A stretch of DNA of 42,923 bases from BJHL01 sp035299305 (GTDB lineage Bacteria; Planctomycetota; Phycisphaerae; Phycisphaerales; UBA1924): assembly GCA_035299305.1 (NCBI GenBank), contig DATGWV010000051.1:1-42923 (forward strand). Reading direction: 5' to 3'. Both the position numbers and the translations under genes were made by a program. Numbering within the stretch: position 1 is the stretch's first letter; every line of letters starts with the position of its first letter. The notes below the pieces were generated by a model that was given only the letters and a program-made list of their open reading frames with translations, ran no database searches and was not told the DNA's origin. Below are positions 31,698 to 40,518 of the stretch, piece by piece.

Positions 31698-33137
31698 CTA
31701 CGGCGCAACCGCGAAACTTCGCCGCAGCGACGCATGCGTCATCATAGCAACGCCCGCGACAATCAACACAAACGCAGGCATGAAGTACCGCCACTCATAG
31801 CTGCCCGCATACACCAAGAACGCGGCGTAATACGCCCACCCCGTCACCAGCAGCAACACGCCGCGAAGCAGATCAAGTCGCGCATGCCCATCAATCGCCG
31901 ATGATCGCCGACGCAGCCACGCGATCGCACACGCCGTCACACTCACCACCAGCCACGTGTACGGCGCGCAGCCCGCGAGTGTCGCAAACGTGAACACCGC
32001 CCCGGCATCATTCACGCGGGCCCGCATCTCCCGCCGCGACGCGGGCGCCTCAACATCAACTCCATACTCCCGCACCCACGCGGGCGGCGTCGAGCCAATC
32101 ACCGCGAAATCCCGCTGATGCGTCGCCCCCAGCATCGTCCACCAAATGCGCAGCTTCGCTTTCGCATACAGTACCGGCTCGTCACGCACCATCTTCCACC
32201 ACGCCTGCCTCACGCGCTCGCCCACCGCAACATCACGCAGCGCCGGCGCCGGCAACGGCGCTCCCGATCCAAACACCACCGACGAAAACGCCTCCCACGA
32301 GTGCTTCGCCATCGCGGCCCGCGTCGCACCCGCCCCGGCGATGTCATCCAGCGAATGCCGCTCCACAACATCGTCGCGCCCCGCAAGCTTGAGCGCACCA
32401 ACATGCTCCCACGCCAACATGGGTGAAACAACATCGCTGGGCCGATACGCAATCAGTCGGGGCAAGCCCGTCGCGACAACAACCGCCAGCACAATCGCCG
32501 TCGCAAACCCCGCCACGGCACGCCACTGCTCGCGCTGCGCCACAACCAGCAGACACAGCGACACTCCTGCAAGCGCAGTCATCGTGTTATACCGATACCC
32601 GCACGCGACCACAAGCCCCACACAACAAACCGCCACTCGCAGCATCACGTGTCCGCGCCCCCACAGCATGCAGCACGCCGCTGTCATCAGCCCCGCGCTC
32701 ACCGCCGCATCTGGCAAGATTGCCACCGCGTGATTCCACACGCAAGGCAGCAGCGAAAGCACAACCCACAGCGCCACACCACGTCGCCGCCCCAGCGCGA
32801 GAACGCACAGCACGCCCAGACTCGCAAAGAACCACCACGCATGCAGCAACGTCAGCACGCCCCACGAGCCAGTCACGCCATGCACGCCCGCCGCCACGAG
32901 TGACATCATGGGCGGAAACACATGCTCAAAAACCTTGCTCGACACATCGCCCGTGGGCGCCTTGTCCGGCTGATTCATCGACAGCGCAACCAGCAATCGG
33001 TGCGCGCCGTCATTCGTGCACAACCCAGGCCAGAAAATCGCCATCAGCGCACTCGCCCAGCCCAGCGCGCCAACGACAATCCACGCCGCCGCTCGCGGCG
33101 TCATGGCATCGCGCTCACTGTCGCGCCGCGACTGCAT
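31698..33137 (-). CDS. Polytopic membrane protein, GT-C-like, unknown function
   Basis: 479 residues with about ten to eleven hydrophobic segments. An acidic site CTNDGAHR follows the first segment, and a soluble loop of about 100 residues lies near residues 240-360, with HQRDFAVIG in its second half. The layout (acidic loop after the first segment, several helices, lumenal loop) resembles GT-C glycosyltransferases, but no catalytic motif is certain. AGGAG lies 5 bases before ATG 33137, favouring it over ATG 33140. It starts 18 bp after the stop of the STELLO-like gene, so the two are co-transcribed, and GT2 follows. Confidence 0.6.
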   Translation of the reverse strand: MQSRRDSERDAMTPRAAAWIVVGALGWASALMAIFWPGLCTNDGAHRLLVALSMNQPDKAPTGDVSSKVFEHVFPPMMSLVAAGVHGVTGSWGVLTLLHAWWFFASLGVLCVLALGRRRGVALWVVLSLLPCVWNHAVAILPDAAVSAGLMTAACCMLWGRGHVMLRVAVCCVGLVVACGYRYNTMTALAGVSLCLLVVAQREQWRAVAGFATAIVLAVVVATGLPRLIAYRPSDVVSPMLAWEHVGALKLAGRDDVVERHSLDDIAGAGATRAAMAKHSWEAFSSVVFGSGAPLPAPALRDVAVGERVRQAWWKMVRDEPVLYAKAKLRIWWTMLGATHQRDFAVIGSTPPAWVREYGVDVEAPASRREMRARVNDAGAVFTFATLAGCAPYTWLVVSVTACAIAWLRRRSSAIDGHARLDLLRGVLLLVTGWAYYAAFLVYAGSYEWRYFMPAFVLIVAGVAMMTHASLRRSFAVAP

Positions 33138-33158
33138 CATCGCTCCTGCATCTCACGC

Positions 33159-34289
33159 TCACCGCGCGCCCAGCGGCTTCTCCACGCCCACCTTGGGCTC
33201 CACCATCGTCGCGCTCGTCAAGCCGCCAACCTTCGCCAAGTCGTGCAGCCACGCATCAAGCAACTCCAACTCGCGCTCCGGCAAGAATCCCTTACTCACC
33301 AGCTCCGCGAAGCACGCACGTACATTCGCGCTCGTGTACTGCTCGCCCGCCTTCAGTTCCAGCGCGCCCAGCGCCGCGCAGATCTTCGCGTTCTGCGTGT
33401 AGCCGCTCACTTCGTCTTCAAAGTCGCGCATCAGGTTGTGGTCATTGCGCAGCTGCCGCACCGTCGCATCATGAAACAGCACAGGCCAGTCATTCACCTG
33501 GCACACGCGCTGCGCCACAAAGCTCCGCCAAATGTCCGTCATGCGGAAACTGCACAACGCCGGCAGATACAGCAGCGGAAATGCCTGCGGAAAGAACGTC
33601 GTGTTCTGACTGTTGAACGGGCACCACGCATCCCGCGCAATCGCCACACTCTCATGCGAATCAAACACGATCGGCAGCGGCCGAATCAAGCGATAAATCG
33701 CATCCACATCCGGGTTGTCATCCGCCAGCCCCTGCTGAATCGGACACGCGACCCGCTGCGTCGACAGACTCGACACGCTTGGCGCATCCTTCTGCACGCA
33801 ATCAAGCGGCAGCCCGCGAGGCCAGATGTCCGTCGCGCTCCAATAGCGATACAAGTTCACCCACCCGCACCCGCGCAGCACCTTCGCGCTCTTCACCAGC
33901 GAACGCGGCCCAAAGAACGTGCCGCCCCGGTCTTCGTTCTCGCTCTTCGCCTTGCGCTTGTCGCTCCCCGTCGGATAGTTGTCATCGTCCGTTTCAACGA
34001 TGTAAGGCGTCCCCGCACGGATCGCTTCGAGATACCCGATGTTCTTTCGCGCATAGTGCCGCGTCGGACAAATCGCCGCGTACTTGAGGTTGTGCGACTC
34101 GCCCCAGCTCACCTGTTGCGCGACGCTCATGAACTCACAGTCCGCGAGCGAGAACGTCGCCGGGCTCTTGGTGTCGCCCATGACAAGAAACCGCCACCCC
34201 GCCGCTTTCGCGCCGCGTGCCAGTTGATTCAAGATCGGATGTGAGTCACCGGCGATCGAGGTGACGACGAGCGTGGGACGGTGAGCCAT
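33159..34289 (-). CDS. STELLO/DUF288-family putative glycosyltransferase
   Basis: 376 residues, no signal peptide. The family pattern is clear: LVMGDTKSPATF (early GD.K.P motif), YARKNIGYLEAIRAGTPYIVETDDDN (acidic DDD at 101-103) and WPRGLPLDCV. STELLO proteins of plants control cellulose-synthase trafficking and are thought to be glycosyltransferases; bacterial members are uncharacterised. A family match was judged by pattern only. TAAAGT (34298-34303, minus) ends 8 bases before ATG 34289. First of three glycan genes on this strand; a PilZ gene ends 47 bp upstream. Confidence 0.75.
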   Translation of the reverse strand: MAHRPTLVVTSIAGDSHPILNQLARGAKAAGWRFLVMGDTKSPATFSLADCEFMSVAQQVSWGESHNLKYAAICPTRHYARKNIGYLEAIRAGTPYIVETDDDNYPTGSDKRKAKSENEDRGGTFFGPRSLVKSAKVLRGCGWVNLYRYWSATDIWPRGLPLDCVQKDAPSVSSLSTQRVACPIQQGLADDNPDVDAIYRLIRPLPIVFDSHESVAIARDAWCPFNSQNTTFFPQAFPLLYLPALCSFRMTDIWRSFVAQRVCQVNDWPVLFHDATVRQLRNDHNLMRDFEDEVSGYTQNAKICAALGALELKAGEQYTSANVRACFAELVSKGFLPERELELLDAWLHDLAKVGGLTSATMVEPKVGVEKPLGAR

Positions 34290-34336
34290 AAGCGGTCACT
34301 TTACGCTCGATCTTCCAGCTATTTGCGCTGTCCGAC

Positions 34337-34801
34337 TTACGCCACGGCCTTCTGCGTGCGACACTGCAAACCCAAACGCCAACCGTTCTCAAACTTCTCA
34401 CACCGCACCACGATGCCCACCTGCCGCGGACTCATGGCATGTTCCGGAATCACACTCACCGCCGTGCCGGGCTCAACTTCCATCGGGCTCACAACGCCCA
34501 GGCCCGTCCAGCTCGCGTCCGTCAGTTCCACGCGTGCCAGCGTGCCCGCGCCGCGACCCGACGAGAAGACCGCCATCGCGCCGCCCTTCACCTCACGACG
34601 CGGCACCTTGCGGCGTTCGTGCTGAATCTTCAGTTGTGCATGCTCACGAGCATCTTCACGCGCCACACGCATCGCGGCCTTCCCCGCCGACGTCCACGCA
34701 CTGCTCGCCGCGGCGAAATCAACCTGCACCGGCTCGCTCATGCCGCCATCATCAAAGATGTGACCCGCGTTCGTGTTGTCGTCGCTATTCATCCGCATCA
34801 T
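34337..34801 (-). CDS. PilZ-domain protein (c-di-GMP-binding type)
   Basis: 154 residues from ATG 34801, with GGGAG 7 bases upstream. N-terminal acidic stretch, then ERRKVPRREV (the Arg-rich RxxxR ligand motif) and VELTDASWTGLGVVSP (D.S..G motif), followed by the beta-barrel RQVGIVVRCEKFENGWRLGLQC. These are the classical c-di-GMP contact motifs. No other domain is attached, so it may act as a separate receptor that switches its partner by binding. Its position just upstream of three glycan genes on the same strand suggests a c-di-GMP link to polysaccharide output, which is inference. Confidence 0.8.
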   Translation of the reverse strand: MMRMNSDDNTNAGHIFDDGGMSEPVQVDFAAASSAWTSAGKAAMRVAREDAREHAQLKIQHERRKVPRREVKGGAMAVFSSGRGAGTLARVELTDASWTGLGVVSPMEVEPGTAVSVIPEHAMSPRQVGIVVRCEKFENGWRLGLQCRTQKAVA

Positions 34802-34983
34802 GACCAGACTCCCAAAGCCGGCACGCACTGCCGACCTATGGGCTATCGGGCCAGTCACCCGCCTCGTTGAGTCCGCCACCGAAGAATTTTTCGGACGACA
34901 CCGAAGTCCGCAGACGTTGCGCACCATCCCACAACAACTTCGCGCCTCTCTCTAGAAAAACCGCGCCGATTCTCAAGTCGCGT

Positions 34984-35421
34984 TCACCGCAGCGGCGCAA
35001 AATCCACCCCCGCCAGCTTCCCCAGTCGCTGCTTCATCATGTCCAGCAGTTTCTTCTCGCGCACGCTGTCGCCAAACCGACCCACGCTCGCGTTCAGCGT
35101 GATCGGAATCGTCCCCGCTCGCTTCAGTTCGCGATCATCGCCCGATTCGCCCGCCGTCGCGCTCACCGTCGCCGACTCATCACGAATACCCCGCAGCGTC
35201 CACACGCGCTGCGTCCGGCCCCGCTCATCACTCGCCAACTCCACATGCTCCAGCGCCAGCTCCACCTTGGGCACGCTCACTTCCAACGCGGCGTCCAGAT
35301 CATTCCAGTCGCCGATCGCCTGCACCGTCGTGCCGCTGCTCGCTCCGCCCAGCTGCGCCCAGCCCGTCCCGGAGCACCCGCCCAGTGCCACAGAAAATCC
35401 TACCAAAACCCAAGCAACCAT
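34984..35421 (-). CDS. Putative lipoprotein, unknown function
   Basis: 145 residues from ATG 35421 with lipoprotein signal ending LGGC (Cys about 16). The mature part alternates strands and polar loops (VQAIGDWNDLDAALEVSVPKVELALEHVELASDERGRTQRVWTLRGIRDESATVSA) and ends with a Lys/Arg-rich helix (REKKLLDMMKQRLGKLAG). No family recognised. The frame opens farther upstream to 35580, but that part would place the signal peptide internally, and it overlaps the start of phoH. Divergent from phoH, so start choice matters; no ribosome site is seen. Confidence 0.65.
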   Translation of the reverse strand: MVAWVLVGFSVALGGCSGTGWAQLGGASSGTTVQAIGDWNDLDAALEVSVPKVELALEHVELASDERGRTQRVWTLRGIRDESATVSATAGESGDDRELKRAGTIPITLNASVGRFGDSVREKKLLDMMKQRLGKLAGVDFAPLR

Positions 35422-35506
35422 TCGCAAGGTCGAGCGTCGAACACTCTTAGAATCATCGTTCAGTCCGCCGCCCGCGCCCGCTGGGGCCTGCTCATGGAGA
35501 TATTGG

Positions 35507-36667
35507 TTGGAAGTCACAGTCAAAGTTCCTTCTGGCCCCGACCGCGTGGCGGTCGTCGGGTCTTCTGATCGCAATCTCAAGCTCCTCCGCGACGCTCTGG
35601 GCGTGCAAGTGTTGGCGCGCGACAGCCGCGTCGTGCTGTCCGGCGCAAATCACGCCGTCGGTGCCGCGCGTCGCGTCCTCGAAACCCTCATCGACGCCGC
35701 CGAGAACGACAACCCGCTCAGCCGCCAGGCCGTCCTCGACCTCATCGCCGAGCAAACCGCCGAAGCCGCGAAGGCTCGCAAAGGTTGGAAGGCCGCTCCG
35801 CGCGACAGCACCACCGGCGAACCGCAGTTCGGCACCGACGTTCCCACCACCGACGAAGAAGACTTCGACGAATGGGAGCAGCGCCTCAACGTCTACGTGG
35901 GCGGCAAACCCGTGCGCCCCCGCACGCCCAACCAGCTCGCGTACCTCCGCGCCATCCGCGAAAATGACCTGGTTTTCGGCCTCGGTCCCGCAGGCACAGG
36001 CAAGACCTATCTCGCCGTCGCCGCTGCCGTGCACCTGCTGCGCGCGGGCCGCGTCAAGCGCGTCGTCCTCACGCGCCCCGCCGTCGAAGCTGGCGAGCGC
36101 CTGGGCTTCCTGCCTGGCGACCTGCGCGACAAAGTGAACCCCTACCTGCGCCCACTCTTCGACGCCCTCAACGACATGATGGACTTCGCCACCGTCCGCC
36201 GCTTTATGGAAAGCGACGTGGTCGAAGTCGTCCCCCTCGCATTCATGCGAGGCCGCACCCTCAACCACAGCGTCGTCATTCTCGACGAAGCCCAGAACAG
36301 CACCCGCGGCCAGATGCAGATGTTCCTCACGCGCATGGGCCAGGGCAGCAAGATGATCGTGACAGGCGACCCCAGCCAGAACGATCTGCCTGACGATGTC
36401 GAAAGCGGCTTGATCGACGGTGCCCGCCGCCTCGCCCGCGTCGATGGCGTCGCCTTCGTCGGTTTCGAGCAACAGGACGTCGTGCGCCACGAACTCGTCA
36501 AGCGCATCATCCGCGCGTACGACGACGGCGATAACGCGAAATCGGGCGTGCGAGGAATGCGCATGGGCGCACGCTTCGCCGACCAGTTTCGCAAACCCCG
36601 CGAAGAGACCCCCAATCCGCCCCCTGCCTCGCCAGCGCCGGCGAGCGATGCACCGATACAAGGATGA
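35507..36667 (+). CDS. phoH: PhoH-family ATPase (YbeZ-like)
   Basis: 386 residues. N-terminal KH-like part (PDRVAVVGSSDRNLKLLRDALGVQVLARDSRVVLSG) then the PhoH core: RTPNQLAYLRAIRENDLVFGLGPAGTGKTYLA (Walker A GPAGTGKT at 160-167), VLTRPAVEAGERLGFLPGDLRDKVNPYLRPLFDAL, and VVILDEAQNSTRGQMQMFLTRMGQGSKMIVTGDPSQND. Start TTG 35507 is chosen because GGAG (35496-35499) is 7 bases upstream and this matches the family N-terminus. YbeZ works with YbeY in rRNA processing. Here the PgpH-like gene follows after 47 bp, but no ybeY is adjacent. Confidence 0.93.
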   Translation: MEVTVKVPSGPDRVAVVGSSDRNLKLLRDALGVQVLARDSRVVLSGANHAVGAARRVLETLIDAAENDNPLSRQAVLDLIAEQTAEAAKARKGWKAAPRDSTTGEPQFGTDVPTTDEEDFDEWEQRLNVYVGGKPVRPRTPNQLAYLRAIRENDLVFGLGPAGTGKTYLAVAAAVHLLRAGRVKRVVLTRPAVEAGERLGFLPGDLRDKVNPYLRPLFDALNDMMDFATVRRFMESDVVEVVPLAFMRGRTLNHSVVILDEAQNSTRGQMQMFLTRMGQGSKMIVTGDPSQNDLPDDVESGLIDGARRLARVDGVAFVGFEQQDVVRHELVKRIIRAYDDGDNAKSGVRGMRMGARFADQFRKPREETPNPPPASPAPASDAPIQG

Positions 36668-36714
36668 ACGCGAAGGAATCCCAGCCTCCCGCAGCGTGTG
36701 CGTGAGGCGTTGTC

Positions 36715-39138
36715 ATGAGCCGAGAAGACTCCAGACTGACCAGCCGAACTGAAGCGCTCGCCCGCAGCGTGCACGCGCGCAAACGCGCCATCAATCAGCA
36801 GGCGATGGGCATCCCAGGCCTGTGGCGCGTGCTCGAAGCTCTTACGCAGCCCAGCCTGAGTTTGGGTCTCCTCATCGTCATCGCTTTCGTCGCCGCCGCC
36901 TCATGGCTCGCCATCTGGTCGCGCCACCAACCCATGGTCGAGGTCGGCCGCGTGATGGATACCACGCGCCTTGTGCGCGTCGAGCAAGTCGTCCTCAAAG
37001 ACGAAGCCCAGACCCGCCTGCAGCGCGATCGCGCCCGCCAGAACGTCCCGCGTGTGTACGTCGCCGACGACGCACTGCTCGAACGCCTCGTCGCATCTAT
37101 CCAGAATCTCCCCGGCTCCATCTCCAGCGCGAAATCACTCGAAGAGATCGACGCCGAAATCGCCCAGCAATTCGGCCTCACCCCTGAGCTGCTCAGCTTT
37201 CTCACCGATCGCTTCCAACAGCAAGCTGAACTCGATCGCTGGGCCCGCAACACCACGGAACTCGCCTTCCAACTTCGCATGCGTCCAGTTGTCGACGCCG
37301 CCACCTACGCCCGCAACCAGCAGGAAGGTACCCACACCACCATCCGTCTCGTCAGCATCGCGCCCGATCTCTCATTCGGGCCCATGCCCATGTCGCGCAT
37401 GGGTGGCGGCACGTATGACGTCCTCCGCAGCGACCTCGTCAACATTACCAACGCTCAGATGCTCGAGCGCAGCATGACGACCGTTGCGCGCGAAGCCGGC
37501 TTCGTCGACCCCATCCGTCAGGTCGTCGTCAATCGCCTCAAAGCCATCGACAAGCCCACGTACACCTACGACAACAGCGCAACATCCGTCGCGCAGACCG
37601 AAGCCGCCGACGCCGTGGTCCCAGTCATGATCCGCATCCCGAGCGGCGAAGTGATCTTCCGCCGAGGCGATGTACTCACAGGCGAACAACTCGATCTCTA
37701 CGCCAACGAACTCGCCGCCTTCAACGAAGGCCGCCCGTGGCTGGCCCGTGCCCTCGACATGACCAGTCGCACGCTCGCCGTCGCCGGCATCGCCGCCGCC
37801 ATGGCTGGCTACGCCCTGCTCTTCGCACCGCGCATCCGCCGCAACGCCATCCGCGTCATGGGCGCCGCAACGCTCATGCTCACCGCGCTGGCGATCAGTT
37901 GCTTCGGTGCCGCCGCCGCGCCCGCCTTCATTCTTCCCTTCACCGTCCTCCCCACGCTGCTGGTCGCCATGCTCTTCTGCATCGGCTACGACCGTCGCAC
38001 CGCCCTCGCCTTTGGCCTGCTGCACGGCTTGCTCACCTGCGTCGCCATCAGCGCGTCTGTCGCCACCCTCGCGATGTGCGTCACGGGTGTCGCGTGCGTC
38101 GCTGCGTCGCTCAAAGAAGTCCGTGACCGCAAGAGCCTCGTCCGCACCACTATCGCCGCCAGCGTGGGCCTCGTCTTCGCCGTCTTCGTCTTCGGCATCA
38201 TCGGTCGGCCCGCCGATGTGCAGCCGCTCCGCGTCCTGCGCGAACTCGCCATCGACGCCGGCCTCATCGCCGCCGGCGCACTCGTCGTGGGTGGTCTCAC
38301 TTACTTCATGCTGCCGCTCATCGAGCGCCTCTTCAACGTCACGACGGGTCTCACGCTCACCGAACTTCGCGACCCCAAACAACCGCTGCTGCGCGAACTG
38401 CAACTGCGCGCCCCAGGCACCTATACCCATTCGCTCAATGTCGCCACCATCGCCGAAGCCGCCTCCGAAGCCATCGGCGCCGACAGCCTGCTCGCCTACG
38501 TCGGTTGTCTTTACCACGACGTGGGCAAAATGAACAAGCCCGAGTACTTTGTCGAAAATCAAGCGCTGGGCGTGAACAAGCACGACAAGCTCAGCCCCGC
38601 CATGAGTCTGCTGCTGGTCGTGGGCCACGTCAAAGACGGCGTCGAACTCGCCCGCGAATTCAAGCTGCCCGCCAAGCTCATCCACTTCATCGAAGCCCAC
38701 CACGGCACCACGCTTGTCGAGTACTTCTACCACCGAGCGAAGCGCCAGGCGCTCGAAGCCCTCGCGCGCGAAGACGACGAACCGGGCGAAACGCTCATGC
38801 CCGACGAGTTCGCCTATCGCTACCCGGGCCCCAAGCCGCGCATCAAGGAAGTCGCCATTCTCATGATCGCCGACGCATGCGAAAGCGCATGCCGCACCAT
38901 GAGCGAGCCCAGCCCCGCCAAGATCGAATCACTCGTACACGACATCGCCTACAAGCGCCTCCACGACGGCCAGTTCGACGACTGCGAACTCACACTCAAA
39001 GAACTCCACGCGATTGTGCAGAGCGTCTCGCGCACCATCACCAGCATGTACCACGGCCGCGTGCCCTATCCCACCGGTCGTCGTGAAGATGTTCGAACGA
39101 CCGCCGCCGAACCCAAGCCCCTGCCCGCTGTGCGCTGA
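36715..39138 (+). CDS. 7TM HD-domain protein, PgpH-like c-di-AMP phosphodiesterase
   Basis: 807 residues. One membrane segment (about 47-67) precedes a large periplasmic 7TMR-HDED-type domain (about 80-325). About seven membrane segments follow (340-550), then a cytoplasmic HD domain with the HDIG set: His572 (THSLNV), His601-Asp602 (YHDVGK) and downstream FIEAHHGTTL. PgpH proteins hydrolyse the messenger c-di-AMP. ATG 36715 has GAGG 7 bases upstream. In most bacteria this gene lies between phoH and ybeY; here a pseudopilin gene follows, so ybeY is not in its usual place. Confidence 0.92.
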   Translation: MSREDSRLTSRTEALARSVHARKRAINQQAMGIPGLWRVLEALTQPSLSLGLLIVIAFVAAASWLAIWSRHQPMVEVGRVMDTTRLVRVEQVVLKDEAQTRLQRDRARQNVPRVYVADDALLERLVASIQNLPGSISSAKSLEEIDAEIAQQFGLTPELLSFLTDRFQQQAELDRWARNTTELAFQLRMRPVVDAATYARNQQEGTHTTIRLVSIAPDLSFGPMPMSRMGGGTYDVLRSDLVNITNAQMLERSMTTVAREAGFVDPIRQVVVNRLKAIDKPTYTYDNSATSVAQTEAADAVVPVMIRIPSGEVIFRRGDVLTGEQLDLYANELAAFNEGRPWLARALDMTSRTLAVAGIAAAMAGYALLFAPRIRRNAIRVMGAATLMLTALAISCFGAAAAPAFILPFTVLPTLLVAMLFCIGYDRRTALAFGLLHGLLTCVAISASVATLAMCVTGVACVAASLKEVRDRKSLVRTTIAASVGLVFAVFVFGIIGRPADVQPLRVLRELAIDAGLIAAGALVVGGLTYFMLPLIERLFNVTTGLTLTELRDPKQPLLRELQLRAPGTYTHSLNVATIAEAASEAIGADSLLAYVGCLYHDVGKMNKPEYFVENQALGVNKHDKLSPAMSLLLVVGHVKDGVELAREFKLPAKLIHFIEAHHGTTLVEYFYHRAKRQALEALAREDDEPGETLMPDEFAYRYPGPKPRIKEVAILMIADACESACRTMSEPSPAKIESLVHDIAYKRLHDGQFDDCELTLKELHAIVQSVSRTITSMYHGRVPYPTGRREDVRTTAAEPKPLPAVR

Positions 39139-39273
39139 TAACACCTGTCGCCTCCGACGACGTTTCAACCCGCGCAGTCCACGCACAAACGTCGCATAAT
39201 CCACCTTCGCCACCATGATCGTGTACCCGCCTCAGGGGTACGCCGATGCAATCTCGCCTCGCTATGAGGCCCT

Positions 39274-39762
39274 ATGCGTCGCGCCTTCACCATGCTCGAG
39301 CTGCTCATCGTGCTGATCGTGATCGGCCTCCTCGTGGCCATCGCGGCTCCACGTTTCTCGCGCGCCCGCGAAAGCAGTCGCATGGCCGCCACCATCGCAA
39401 CCTACAACGCAATCGCCCGCGCCGCCGAGTTCTACCTCGCCGACAACAGCGCCTATCCACCCGACTACGTCCAAAAATCGTCCCACGCCCTCTTCAAACC
39501 CTACATCAACACCAGCATCTTCCAATCGAGCGCACCCATCGGCGGCGACTGGGACTGGAACAACCGCACCAACGTCGCAGGCAATGTCGTCGGACACTGG
39601 ACGCTCATCGGTCCCAACATCTCCATCAACGAAACCGTCCCGCCACTCGTCAAGTGGACGCAGTTCGACGCCTGGGCCGACGACGTCCGTCTCACCACAG
39701 GCACGCTGCGTCGCGAGCGCACAACCTTCCTCGTCATGCGCGTTCCCGATGTCGTTCGTTGA
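39274..39762 (+). CDS. Type II pseudopilin-like protein (prepilin N-methylation motif)
   Basis: 162 residues. The N-terminus MRRAFTMLELLIVLIVIGLLVAIAAPRFS is a class III signal peptide: a 3-residue basic leader, the cleavage site, and the Glu at position +5 with the hydrophobic helix. The residue before the cleavage site is Ala instead of the usual Gly. The rest has GspG-like features, with a surface segment YYLADNSAYPPDYVQ-like (AEFYLADNSAYPPDYV). Such proteins are abundant in Planctomycetota (H-type pseudopilins), where some are used outside secretion. The gap to PgpH is 135 bp. Confidence 0.88.
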   Translation: MRRAFTMLELLIVLIVIGLLVAIAAPRFSRARESSRMAATIATYNAIARAAEFYLADNSAYPPDYVQKSSHALFKPYINTSIFQSSAPIGGDWDWNNRTNVAGNVVGHWTLIGPNISINETVPPLVKWTQFDAWADDVRLTTGTLRRERTTFLVMRVPDVVR

Positions 39763-39787
39763 ACATGCTTGGCAGACAGTCGCCGGT

Positions 39788-40453
39788 TTACTTGGGCGGA
39801 TTCCACACGGTCGCCGGCAGCGAAGCGCCGATGTCCTCCTCGACCCATTCGATCACTGCTTCGCGCTCGGACATGCGGGTGAGCCGCGCATAGTCGCGAA
39901 TCGCCTGATCCATGCTGGCGATGTCGCGCGAGAAGTCGATCTGCCACCGCCCGCTCGCTTCATCTTTCAAGTAATACGTGCGGATCGGCGGGCTGTTCTT
40001 CCGCATGCCTTCCGTGTCGACCGTCGCATACCCCTTGTACATCTTGATCGTCGTCTTCGGCGCAACGCCTCCCTCGCCCAGCCCCGCGATCCAGTATCCG
40101 CGCGAGATCGATGTCTCCATGTACTGCCGGCCGTCAAAGGTCTTGACCTCCTCCGGCTTCAGTTCCGCCCGCACACCCAGCACGTGATACTGCATGTAAG
40201 GCGAAAGCTGTGCAACTTGCTCCGCCGTGTAGGTGCGTGCGTACTGAATCACCTGCGAGTAGTGATCAAACGAACCCTGCGCGACATACTGAATCGCCTT
40301 CGCGCCATCCTTGTTGCGCAGCGCATCCTCGTACTCATTCATCGACTGTTCTAACTCGGCCTTCCCGTTATCAACGCACGCCCCCAGCGAGAACATCGCC
40401 ATAAGCGCAGCCACAACAAAGAACAACCGACCGGCGGACAGGTGGTGTGTCAT
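39788..40453 (-). CDS. Putative lipoprotein, unknown function
   Basis: 221 residues from ATG 40453. Lipoprotein signal ends SLGAC (Cys about 26). The mature part begins with a helix (KAELEQSMNEYEDALRNKDGAKAIQYV), then a mixed domain with YYLKDEASGRWQIDFSRDIASMDQAIRDYARLT, reminiscent of small NTF2-like domains (helix pair, then curved strands). Not firmly recognised. TTTTTATAC (about 40457-40465, minus) lies just before ATG, so a leaderless start is possible but the hexamer is not the exact TANNNT pattern. Convergent with the pseudopilin gene. Confidence 0.65.
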   Translation of the reverse strand: MTHHLSAGRLFFVVAALMAMFSLGACVDNGKAELEQSMNEYEDALRNKDGAKAIQYVAQGSFDHYSQVIQYARTYTAEQVAQLSPYMQYHVLGVRAELKPEEVKTFDGRQYMETSISRGYWIAGLGEGGVAPKTTIKMYKGYATVDTEGMRKNSPPIRTYYLKDEASGRWQIDFSRDIASMDQAIRDYARLTRMSEREAVIEWVEEDIGASLPATVWNPPK

Positions 40454-40518
40454 GCGCGTATAAAAACACATCTCGCCCGGCATGTCAAGCGCGTTTCATT
40501 TGCGGACAAATCGGTGTG

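Noticed and set aside
32423..34244. Plus-strand frames opposite the glycan genes (32423-33616 and 32922-34244)
   Set aside because: Arg/His/Pro-rich shadow frames; the minus strand has coherent membrane and STELLO-like proteins with start signals.
35039..35506. N-terminal extension of PhoH into the divergent lipoprotein gene
   Set aside because: The extension is Ser/Pro-rich and overlaps the lipoprotein; the TTG at 35507 has a ribosome site and matches the family start.
39223..39241. GTACCC/GGGTAC hairpin before the pseudopilin as a terminator of PgpH
   Set aside because: Only a 6-bp stem without a T-run; too weak to call.
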